From: Semisulcospira habei
Taxonomy: Eukaryota > Mollusca > Gastropoda > Semisulcospiridae
Assembly: GCA_036245525.1 (NCBI GenBank)
Contig: BTPG01000003.1
Location: 160,379,532 to 160,443,531, forward strand
Length of the DNA: 64,000 bases
Direction: 5' to 3'
Both the position numbers and the translations under genes were made by a program. Positions 40,801-52,800 of the stretch are shown piece after piece. The stretch's first letter is position 1; each line of letters starts with the position of its first letter. Under the pieces are notes generated by a model. That model worked only from the letters and a program-made list of their open reading frames with translations, did not search any database and was not told where the DNA came from.

Positions 40801-43800
40801 CCACAAAGGCCGTTATATCGGATCGTCAGCTGCTTTCTGTTTTGCTTGAGGACCTGGAGTTTGGAACTATAAGTAGCTTTTATCTTGGCTCTGACACTTG
40901 GTGGATTTGCGTGGCCCAAATGCTTCAGCGGCAAAACACAAAGTGATGTAATTACGCAGTTATGAATGAAACAACAACCTGTTACATGTTGAGTCGTAGT
41001 CATAGTATGATATCACACCAGACGTACACACGTAAGGTTCTTTTAAAGAAACTTCACTCAGCTGCAACCCGTCACACGTGGCTTAAGGATGTAGACCATA
41101 CTGGAGTAACAGTTCCAACAATATTTTATTGCAGCGATGCTATCTCCACACAATGCATTCACAAATGCACCAACACTGATACAATGTCTCCTCTGCAAAA
41201 TGTCTACACTTTGACACAATGCGTCTCTCATACAATGTACATCACCATACACTGCATAACTCCGTCACTGACAATGTACCAACGTAGTATAATAGCTTTC
41301 CAGAATAATCTAGCAAATTCATGCAACACAACCAATCAGAACAGAACACATAACCGAAACTCATAAATATTGATGAAAAAGAACTTTCTAGAATAGACAA
41401 CAATAGTGTACAAAATTTGACTGCTAATTTCAACCCCAATTTTGGGAAATCCCCGTGTGTAATGACGTCACACAAGAGTACTACACAGTTCACGACCATG
41501 CCGGAATTCTCCGGAAGTTTCAAGACTTTGCTTAGCACTTTCCGGCTGCTTATTTTACACGCACAGAAAACAGCGGAGATTATTCGAGCGGTTTCTAGAC
41601 TCTTCAGGATTCAACTCCGTATACCAAAAGACAATCAATTCCGCTCTCTGTTGAATGATAGTGAATCTTACTAAAAAGGTACGTGATTCGTAATCATGAT
41701 AGCTCAATTAAATATCGGATCATTTCCTATGATTAATACATGCATGCTCTGACAGAACAACACAACCACAATCGTAACACAACCATAGCCACTTGTTAGG
41801 AGGCATTATCAACCATTTTATACATATCAGGTGTTGACATTTGTCAAACAGTTTTATGCAATGTTGAGACTGCTTCAGGAGCCCTTAGGGCCTTTAACCC
41901 ATATCATACTGAGGCTAAAAGCTTCAAATTTGTACACTGCCATATGTAAGCTACCTTATAGTACTTACAAATAAGGATATTTATTATTATTACATGGTAT
42001 TTATATGGCGCATTTCTCATATTTATAATATAACTCAATGCGCAGAATGTAGCCGCGAACTGAACCCAACAAGCACGCTCACGTGAATCACGCGCATTCA
42101 CTCACACACTGTACGTAAACACAGAACATTCACGTGGTGCTAAGGGCAAGCTCAAGCGAGCTACTGAAGTGACGGTATTTGGAAATCGTTTTGTATTTGA
42201 AATTGTTGGCTGAAACTGACACCAAAGTGGAGGGGGAGGAAGAACCGGAGTACCCGGAGAAAGAACCCCCGACGGGGTCCGCCCGAATTAACGGTGACAC
42301 TTACTAGAGGAGAACTGGCCAGAGAAGATCAGCAACGTCAGACTCTGGGAGAGAACAGAGCATATAACAGCAGAGAATGAAATTGGGCGAAGAAGATGGG
42401 GATGGATCGGTCACAGTCTGAGAAAGCCAGCTTCCAGTATCACTAGGCAGGCATCGTCATGGAACCCCCAGGGAAAGAGGAAAAGAGGTAGGCCGAGAAA
42501 CTCCTGGCGTCGAGACCTCCAAGCAGACATCAAGAGACTGGGAACCACCTGGAGTAGAATCGAAGGAGAAGCACAGGACAGGATTGATTGATTGTACATT
42601 GCTTAACGTCCCGACAGCAACAAGGCTTTCTCAGGACGTGCCTGCACTGCTTGTGAAAAAAAAAAAAAAAAACTAAACAGAAAATTGAATGTATGTCGCC
42701 AGCCGGTCAAATACGTTAAATAAACCTACAACATGGGGCCTAAATAAAGCTAAGACCATTTAGCAACACACATCCAATATCAAGAGCTACAGGCAATGCA
42801 GACAGTAGGGAGAGTTTTAAAAAGGCAAATACAGGTGAATGGACAAAGGGTAGACAGAAACACATGCCCCAGAATAGAGAGAAAAACCCACCCTGTGGGG
42901 CTGACCAGGGTGACCCTGGGAACTAAAAAATACCTAACCCCACCCAAGTCCCCCAGGGCAGACCCGGGTGGGGCGCACAGGACAGGAGTCGCTGGAGGTC
43001 TCTCGTCGACGGCCTATACCCGGGTAGGGGTGACAGGCGTAAGTAAGTAAGTTACTAGAGGAGAAAAGTCCTACGCCGGAACCCGGTATCGAACCTCGCA
43101 CCTTTAGCATTGGTGGCAGGTGCCTTAACCACTACGCCGGAACCCGGTATCGAACCTCGCACCTTTAGCATTGGTGGCAGGTGCCTTAACCACTGTGCCA
43201 CGGACCGCCCCAAATATAGACCAATGGCTTTAGTTTAAGGGTAGTGCCAAAATAGCTTCTGGCACTACCTTTGAAATATTTTAGTCAAACTTATTTCACA
43301 CACTGGTGTATTCCAAATGATAAGGGTTAAATCTGAGTCAAACTCAAAGTCACTCATTTCTGTATCAAATCACAAGAAATCTGTTGTCACTGTCTAGTTT
43401 TACAAGAAGAAGCCAAAGATGCTTGCTGCTCATGAACCGTGTTTCTTGCCAGGTGATACATCACCAAGGCTCAGGAAAATCAATCCTCTTGTCATCACTT
43501 GCTTACCTACACCTTCACACCAAATACCAGTATGTAATAATGACTTTCAAGCTTTGTATTAGCTGTGAGAGATACATCAGTGATATTAATTCAATACTCT
43601 TGAACTAAAGGAGAAAATCATCTCAGCTGTTACACATGTAAGTATTACATTTACGCTCTATGCCTTCTCATGGCTCCGTTTACATTCACAGAATGATTTT
43701 TTTTTTAAGAAAGCACATGATCTGACTGCTTATCATTCTAAGTAATGGCTCTTTTCAGGTTCAAAATCAAGGTGTTGAACTCCAGTACAGCCACATCTTC

Positions 43801-46800
43801 TCACAAACAAGCAGTACTGCTTGTCTGATATTACTCCCGAGATCATAGCTTTACTGGAGTTTGCGACATCTTGACTTTAAGCGCCAAGAAAATTTGACTA
43901 TCACACAACTGCAAGAGGTATAGATCTTCATGAGCCCCCGCAGATGCAGGGGCTCATGAGGATCTATGCCTCTTGCTGCCACCACTTTGAATCCATGTTC
44001 CTACGACAGCTAGGGTGTTGAATTAAAGCAGACTGCAGAAACACAATCTGCATCACCTGGTACTGAATGGATTAATATCACACTTTTTCCTAGTCCACAG
44101 CTTTTATACCCACACTCCCCCATTTCTTTGCTTATTACTACAAGTAACTTACATAGCTAGGGTCGTGGGGATTTCTCTGCAGTCCATCGTCCTTTCGGAA
44201 CACTTTATTATCCACTTTGGAGCTGATGTCTGCCCACGTTCTTCCATGGTCGGTGCTGCGGGAAAAAAACCAAAGTGTTTTTTTTGTTGTCCATAGCAAA
44301 AAGAATGACAAAGATCTGATTAGGTTTCACAGTCACACAACACACAATATATATGCAATACCTACCCGTGCGTTTAATTTAACTGATTCATCTCTGACGC
44401 TACGATAAGTTATGGACAGAGCATGCTAGTTTAAGGGTGATGCTATAATAGTTTGACACCTCTAGGCGCCTAGCTACTTTGGTACCATCTTTGAACTATC
44501 ATGGTGGATCTGTCTCATGAATTGTAATGAAGTTTTAAGAGTACGGGCATTGTCATGGAACCCCCAGGGAAAGAGGAAAAGAGGTAGGCCGAGAAACTCC
44601 TGGCGTCGAGACCTCCAAGCAGACATCAAGAGACTGGGAACCACCTGGAGTAGAATCGAAGGAGAAGCACAGGACAGGAGTTGCTGGAGGTCTCTCGTCG
44701 ACGGCCTATACCCGGGTAGGGGTGACAGGCGTAAGTAAGTAAGTAAGTTTAAGAGTACGACTATCAAATGAGGGAATTTTAACTTTACACAGTGAGCTCA
44801 AGGTTTGATTGATTGATTGTACATTGCTTAACGTCCCGACAGCAACAAGGCTTTCTCAGGACGTGCCTGCACTGCTTGTGAAAAAAAACTAAACAGAACA
44901 TTGAATGTATGTCGCCAGCCGGTCAAATACATTAAATAAACCTAACACATGGGGCCTAAATAAAGCTAAGACCATTTAGCAACACACATCCAATATCGAG
45001 CTACAGGCAGTGCAGACAGTAGGGAGAGTTTTAAAAAGTCAAACACAGGTGAATGAATTGATTGATTGATTGTACATTGCTTAACGTCCCGACAGCAACA
45101 AGGCTTTCTCAGGACGTGCCTGCACTGCTTGTGAAAAAAAACACTAAACAGAACATTGAATGTATGTCGCCAGCCGGTCCAATACGTTAAATAAACCTAA
45201 CACATGGGGCTAAATAAAGCTAAGACCATTTAGCAACACACATCCAATATCAAGAGCTACAGGCAGTGCAGACAGTAGGGAGAGTTTTAAAAAGGCAAAT
45301 ACAGGTGAATGGACCTCGGGTAGACAGAAACACATGCCCCAGAATAGAGAGAAAAACCCACCCGGTGGGGCTGACCAGGGTGACCCTGGGAACTAAAAAG
45401 TACCTAACCCCACCCAAGTCCCCCAGGGCAGACCCGGGTGGGGTGACAGGTGAATGAACAAAGGGTAGACAGAAACACATGCCCCAGAATAGAGAGAAAA
45501 ACCCACCCTGTGGGGCTGACCAGGGTGACCCTGGGAACTAAAAAATACCTAACCCCACCCAAGTCCCCCAGGGCAGACCCGGGTGGGGTAGTGAGCTCAA
45601 GGGATGCTAAAACATTTTGGTTGGGTGTTTAGGGCAATTCAGGTGAAATCATTAGATCATTTCTGTTGCTGCTGTTGTTTTGGTTGGGGTACGGTAGAAC
45701 TTGTTTTTGAGCAACCGCCTTTTTTGCAGAAAAAGTGGTCTTAAAAGACAAGTGTTCTCTCAAGAGAAGTCTTGACAAGCAAAAAGAGTCACCTGTCATT
45801 AAAGACCATCATTTAGACAGCCACCTAAATGACAGCCTCTAATGACAGGCTATCTCTTATAAGGGTGTTCGCTCAAAACAGCTTTTGCTGAACTTTTTTG
45901 CTGGTGTTTTATTGAGTGCAGAAGTCTCTATGAAGCACAAGTGACATCTAAAAATATCACAATTCACTCATAATGACGTGATGGTCTGTGCAATTTTTGC
46001 TGAATCCTGTGCTTCATAAGACATACTGGTATTGGTAAGCTACAAACATCTGTACAGACATATGTTTTTTATGTGTCATGCTGACCATGAAAATAATGCG
46101 AAAAATAGTTATTTTTTAAAGGAATACCTAGATGGCTGAAACTCATTAGTCATTGACTGAAAACCTTTGCTATTTTTCTTGAAAACATTTTTTAAAGCAC
46201 TAACCTTCTCCAAAGTGTGGACTCTGCTATGAACTTGACAGATTCACTTGTCAGTACAACAAGTTTCTGAAACATTGTTTAAAAAATTCAATGAAATTTT
46301 AATAATAATAATAATTATATTAATAAAGCGCAAACTCCCAGCAGTGCAGGCTCTAACCACTGTACAATGCAAACCAAAGTTAAACACTAAACACAAATCA
46401 ATAGACAGCAGCAACACAAAATACAAATATTACAATACAAATTCGAAAATTAACAGCACATAAACACACCCAAAGCACAACCAACCATCGCAACAAGGAC
46501 TGGCACAGGGTCATCATGATGTTATTGTGAAACAAAAAAGAGACTGGAATTTGGTAAGACAGAGTAGTGAGATTAGAAAAGATGTGTTTTAAGCTGACTT
46601 TTGAAAGAAATTACTGTGGGGGCATCACGCATGTGCTTCGGAGGCAAATTCCAAATGACTGGGGTCTGGAAACAAAAGGACCTTTGACCAAAGGACTTTG
46701 TATTTATTTTCAGTACTTTTAAACGTTTTTCACTGCTACAATGTAAGGTGTGGGAAGCTTGATAAGTAGTTAACATACTGGAAAGGTAGGGAGGCAGTGT

Positions 46801-49800
46801 ACCATCGAAATGATGGAAGGCGAAAGTTGCTACCTTGTACTCAATCCTAGCTTTGATGGGAAGCCAGTGAAGTTGGTACAACAAGGATGACACGATCTTT
46901 TTATTTCTGAAAAATGACGCGAGCTGCACTGTTTAATATTCTCTGAAGTGGAGCCAGTTCTTCAGATGGCAGGCCAGCAAACAAACAATTACAATAGTGA
47001 ATGCGGCTGAAGATCAGTGAAGACACAAGCGGAGTGGTGGCAGACTGAGTCAGGAAAGATCTTACAGAGCTGATTTTCTTCAGCTGGAAATTAACCCTGT
47101 TGGTTGCGATTCTGTTAGGAATCACCTCAACCAAAATCACTACCGACACCCAAAGGGTTACCAAGACAAAACACATACAAATTCACAACTCAGTGTTCCT
47201 GCACATATCTGATGCACATACATTTTCAAAGACAGTTTTACTGACGCACAATCATGTTTTACAATATTTGGTAGCAATACATCACCAGGAATATGTCATG
47301 TTAACCCATATCATACTGAGGCTAAAAGCTTCAAATGTATACACTGCCATATGCAAGCTTATATTATTATAGTACTTACAGATAAGGATATCTAGCTAGA
47401 CCAATGGCTTTAGTTCAAGGGAGGTGCCAGAATAGCTTGGTGCCTAGAGGCGCTAAGCCTTTCTGGCACTACCCTTGAACTATTTAGTCAAATTTATTTC
47501 ACACTGGTGTATTCCGAATGATAAGGGTTAAATCACTCTAACGTAAATATTAGTTCTTCTGATGCACAAAGCTGCAAGTAGTCTTCTTGGGTGTACTCTG
47601 TTTCATTTTGTGACCCTCAAATATTAAGGGCCACCTTAAAAAATGGTCATGATTTCATATAAGCACAACTTTGTCAGCTTTTAACCCTTTGCGTGTTGGT
47701 AGTGGTTTTAGCTGCGATGATTCCTGCAGGAATCATCGTGACTTAAACCACTACCAACACGCACAGGGTTCAGATTTTGTCTTGGAAGTTTTAGACAAGA
47801 CTGTAGACAGTCTATAGTTTTGTCCAAAAATTACAAGAAAATATTTTAGACTGTTGTACTCCATTAAAAATCATGACCATATTTCAGGGCAGCTCATAAT
47901 TTACTGTAAATAGCAAATTTCAGTTATCATGCTTAGTCTCAGAAAAATTTATTTTCCTAGAAAATGTATTTTTTCGAAATACTAATACTGTGACAATACT
48001 AAATTACTAATAGGAAGGTACACTTAGCTTACCAATTTCAGCCTAAGCATTTGGTGTGTCGCTACACAACAGGGGAGGAGGAGACTCCAGGGAGTCGTTA
48101 CCAAGAGACCCTTGCCCTCCCCTTCCTCCCTATCCGGTCATGTGTAGACCGGTCTCCCATCAATCTTACTCTTAGCGTACTGGCAGCAAGCGGGGCAGGT
48201 GGGAGGGTCCATCGAGTAATGCCATCGGTAAGTACTTTTTGAAAAAATAATTTTAGAGCAAAATACATTTGTTTCTTCAAAATCTTACAGATGGCATTAC
48301 TAATAGGAAAAATAGCAAAGAGGGGAGGGTGCCGCCCTCTAATACCCACCCGTGCGTAAAGCTTAGCGAGCCCCCCCCCCCCACCTCCCCCCAGGAGCAA
48401 CTCCCGACAATTTTAGCTAAGCATGACCTAGGTTCTCACTCATCTCCGAGCCTAGTCCCTGTCTCCCCATCACCTCTTCGTATCCGGTGTTGTCCTCCCC
48501 TATTTTGGCATTAAAATCGCCCATGACGATGGTGATGTCTCGCTCTGCACATTTGTCCACGGCACTCTGGAGTCGGTCGTAGAACTCTTGTTTCTCTTCC
48601 TCGTCACTGTCATTGGTGGGCGCATAACACTGGATGACGTTCAGCTTGAGCTTTTTCTTAGTTCTAAAGGCTGCTGTTATAATTCTTGGCCCAAGAGGTT
48701 CCCAGCCCATCAGCGCTCTCTGTGCCACTGGTGACAGCATGAGTGCTACTCCTTCTGTATGGGGGGCATTCTCCTCTTCATGACCTGAATACAGAACCAT
48801 CTCCCCACTTAACAGCCTTTTCTGGCCAGACTGCGTCCATCTGGCTTCACTGATGCCTAGCAGGGAAAGGTTGTACTTTTGCATTTCCGCTGCTATCTGG
48901 GCGGCCTTGCCGCTCTGGTACATGGTCTTGACGTTCCATGTGCCCATGGTTGTATCCCTGGATAGAGAGAGGCGGCTCGGTCCTGTGGCTTCCGAAGACT
49001 TCCGGCTTTCACCACAGGACGTCATAAGTCTTCTAGTAGAAGAACCTTCCTCCTCCAGGAAAGGAATTACTGTTAGTCTTTTCGTCGGCGTTTTTGTAGC
49101 TATTTCCTTTTTTGCAGGGTGGGGAAGCTACCCCCACGCCCAACCCCCTTACTAGGAGGACCAGGGGTTTTCTGAAGGGGTCACCTTCCCTTAGACCATG
49201 TTGGTTCACGGCACCTTATTTCATTCGGTGCACCCCTCTCACGAGGGACCCCCTATCCACCACCCAGGGGACGCGCCTCAACGCCGTATGGTCCCAGCGC
49301 GAGTGAGAACGGGGAGAGGTTTGTAGACTTTTGTGCTCTAAACCGACTTGTCATTGGAGGCAGCATCTTCCCACACAGAAGAATACACAAAGCAACTTGG
49401 GTCTCACCTGACCATACAACAGAGAACCAAATAGACCATATCTGCATTAGCAAGAAATTTAGAAGATCCCTTCAAGATGTTCGAGTGAGGAGGGGAGCAG
49501 ATGTCGCCTCAGACCACCATCTGCTTACCTTAAGAATGAAGCTCAAGCTAAAGAAAAGCCGCACAGAGACAACAAGAAGACAGCGCTATAATGTAGGCCT
49601 CCTGAGAGAAACTGGAGTTAGAGAAGAGTTCAAACTGGTGCTGTCCAACCGGTTTCAAGCACTACAGGAGCTAGTAAATGAAGAGGCGGTGGTCACCACA
49701 GAGCAGCAGTGGAAGGCAGTTAGAGAGGCGCTGAACTCAACCTGCAAAGTCACTGTAGGGTTCAGGAAACACCACCACAAGGACTGGCTGTCGGCACAGA

Positions 49801-52800
49801 CCTTGAAGAAGATAGAAGCGAGGAAGCAGAAGAAAGCAGCGGTCAACAACAGTCGCACGAGAGCAGCCAAAGTAAGGGCACAGGGGGAATACTCGGAAGC
49901 CAACCGCGAGGTGAAGAGGAGTATCAGGGCAGACAAGAGGGCCTACACAGACAGCCTGGCAGCAGAGGCAGAAAAGGCAGCAGGCAGCGGCAACATGAAA
50001 CAGCTCTACGACATTACCAGAAGATTGTCGGGTAAGTATGGCCATACAGAAAGACCAGTAAAAGACAAAGAAGGCAAGCCTATTGCAGACAGAGCAGACC
50101 AACTGGACAGATGGGCCGAGTATTTTGAAGAGTTACTGAACAGACCTAGCCCACCCGACCCCCCCGACATCCAGCCGGCAGAGACCGACCTACCCATCAG
50201 CTGTGACAGACCCAGCCGGGAAGAGATCAGAAAAGCAGTGGCATTTTTGAAGAATGGCAAAGCAGCAGGGCCAGATGGCATCCCAGCGGAGTCTCTGAAA
50301 GCAGACCTAGAGACAACAGTTGAGATGCTGTACCCACTGTTTGGAAAGATCTGGGAAGAGGAGGTGATGCCAGCTGACTGGAAGGAGGGGTACCTAATCA
50401 AGCTTCCCAAGAAAGGCGACCTCAGCAAGTGTTCCAACTACAGAGGAATCACCTTGCTGTCAGTACCAGGAAAGGTCTTCAACAGGATCATCCTAGAGAG
50501 AATGAAGAGCTCCGTTGACCCCCAGCTGAGAGACCAGCAAGCAGGATTCAGGAAGAACCGATCATGTACAGACCAGATCGCCACTCTCCGCATCATCGTG
50601 GAACAGTCTCTGGAGTGGAGCTCCCCGCTGTACATCAACTTTGTGGATTATGAGAAAGCATTTGACAGCGTGGACCGAGAGACTCTGTGGAAACTCCTAC
50701 GACACTACGGTGTACCCACAAAGCTCGTCCGCCTGATCAAGAGCAGCTATGATGGCATGACATGTCGCGTGATCCACGAAGGGCAGTTCACCAGAGAGCT
50801 CCAGGTCAGAACTGGTGTCAGGCAGGGGTGTCTGCTGTCTCCGTTCCTCTTCCTACTGGCCATAGACTGGGTCATGAAGATGACCACAGAGCACAGACGA
50901 AGTGGAATACAGTGGACACTGTGGACACAGCTTGACGACCTCGATTTTGCAGACGACTTGGCATTACTGTCCCACACTCATCAACAAATGCAGGACAAGA
51001 CCACGAGGCTTGCTGACATCTCGTCCCAAGTGGGCCTCACCATTCACAAACAGAAAACAAAGACAATGAGGCTGAACGCAACCAGGGAAGAACCAGTCTT
51101 GCTTGCTGGCACCCCGTTGGAGGAGGTGGAGTCCTTCACCTATCTCGGGAGCATCATAGACAAAAAAGGCGGCACTGATGCAGATGTCAGAGCACGAATC
51201 GGTAAAGCCAGAGCAGCCTTTCTCCAGTTGAAAAAAGTGTGGAGTTCCAGAGAGCTGTCACAACACACCAAAGTCCGGATTTTCAACTCCAATGTAAAAG
51301 CAGTTCTCCTATATGGAGCAGAGACATGGAGATTGACAAAAACCACAGTCAACAGAGTACAGACCTTCATGAACAGTTGCCTTAGAAGAATTTTGAAAAT
51401 CCACTGGCCAGAGAAGATCAGCAACGTCAGACTCTGGGAGAGAACAGAGCAGATAACAGCGGAGAATGAAATTGGGCGAAGAAGATGGGGATGGATCGGT
51501 CACAGTCTGAGAAAGCCAGCTTCCAGTATCACTAGGCAGGCATTGTCATGGAACCCCCAGGGAAAGAGGAAAAGAGGTAGGCCGAGAAACTCCTGGCGTC
51601 GAGACCTCCAAGCAGACATCAAGAGACTGGGAACCACCTGGAGTAGAATCGAAGGAGAAGCACAGGACAGGAGTTGCTGGAGGTCTCTCGTCGACGGCCT
51701 ATACCCGGGTAGGGGTGACAGGCGTAAGTAAGTAAGTAAGTATGACCTAGGTCACCAGAGGCGCCGGGTGGGAGCATTGCGCGGCCAAGATGTCCCCCAC
51801 TAGGGCCAGGTTCTCACGTTGGCCGGATAGGTCCCGGAGGTAGGAGCGGGTAAATGTGGATTGCGCCCGCCAGCCCAGGCCGCTACAATATCCCTCACAG
51901 CACAGTTGCGGTCAAAGGCGATGCTTGTGGCAACTGCTCGGACTTCGTGCGCCCGTGTCTATAGCCTCTTGGTTCCCGCTGGGGAGAGGTCCTGGTAAGC
52001 GGACCAGATGACCCATCGGAACCATGACGAGATCGTCTGAGCCGACAAGTCATGTCTGAACTGCCCAGGGCTAGGGGCAGGAAGAGGTGGGATCAGCCTT
52101 TCCTGAGGGGCTTTGACCTGCGCAGGTATATCTTCCGCGTGGACCGGGTCCCGTTGTCGGGAATCCCGGGGTAGGTCCAACTCTCTGGTGGTGATGGTGG
52201 GGGGGGGGGGGGGGGGGGAGGGAGGGAGGGGGGGGGAGCTGCAGGCGGGAGGGATGCACTGAGAGCGCGTGTAGCTCGCTCACTCTGGAGGCCGTGGCGA
52301 GGGCCAGAAGTCTTCCTGGCAAGGTCAGAGGACCGAGCCCGGGGAGAGGCTCAATGGTCCAAGTTCAGCCACGTCAACACCCATAGCAAGTTCCAGCGTG
52401 GAATTAGCGGGCGTGAGACCGGTCACTGGAGCTCCAGGTGCGCCCTCAAGTCCGAGAGGTCCCGGCAGGATCGCGGGCCAGAGCAGCCCAAGGGCCAGCA
52501 CGAGTCAGCAATAATGGACAGGTAACCCCTGATGGGGACAGGGACCAAGGTCTGTACGACAAAGAGCCACAGAAAGAACTCAGCCAGTTGGGGCGTGGTC
52601 AGCTCCGTGGGGGAGAGGTGCTTCGCGCTGCACCAGGACTGCAAGACTCTCCCCTTGCCCTCGTAGACCCTCCATGTGACCTCACTGCGGGCTGCAGCGA
52701 TTGCCTCCACTGCTGCATTTGAGAACCTCTTGTGGAGAGGGCCTGCCACACAACCTCCAGGTGTGTAAGCGGAGTCTTTCCAGGCAAGGGTGGAACAGTT

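Larger units (their letters stand above)
41976..43208 (-). mobile_element. tRNA-derived SINE with L2-like tail, split by an RTE insertion
   Basis: On the minus strand the head at 43205-43066 contains TGGCACAGTGGTTAAGGC (A-box type) and GAGGTTCGATACC (B-box type), the latter in a 64-bp tandem duplication (43072-43135, 43136-43195). The far end at about 41976-42010 reads gcgccatataaataccatgt then (AAT)n, an L2-like tail. The middle is interrupted by 42315-43051. Confidence 0.75.
41894..43330. mobile_element. Four-level nested insertion in a TTAA-flanked MITE (family A)
   Basis: The outer MITE runs from TTAA 41894-41897 to TTAA 43327-43330 (halves 41898-41975 and 43209-43326). Inside it is a minus-strand tRNA-type SINE (41976-43208), inside that an RTE fragment (42315-43051), inside that a SINE-like element (42584-42974). 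The two inner layers have exact target duplications. Confidence 0.85.

Noticed and set aside
43072..43205. A functional tRNA gene
   Set aside because: A- and B-box-like words are present, but there is no cloverleaf, the unit is partly duplicated and it continues into a SINE body with an L2-like tail.
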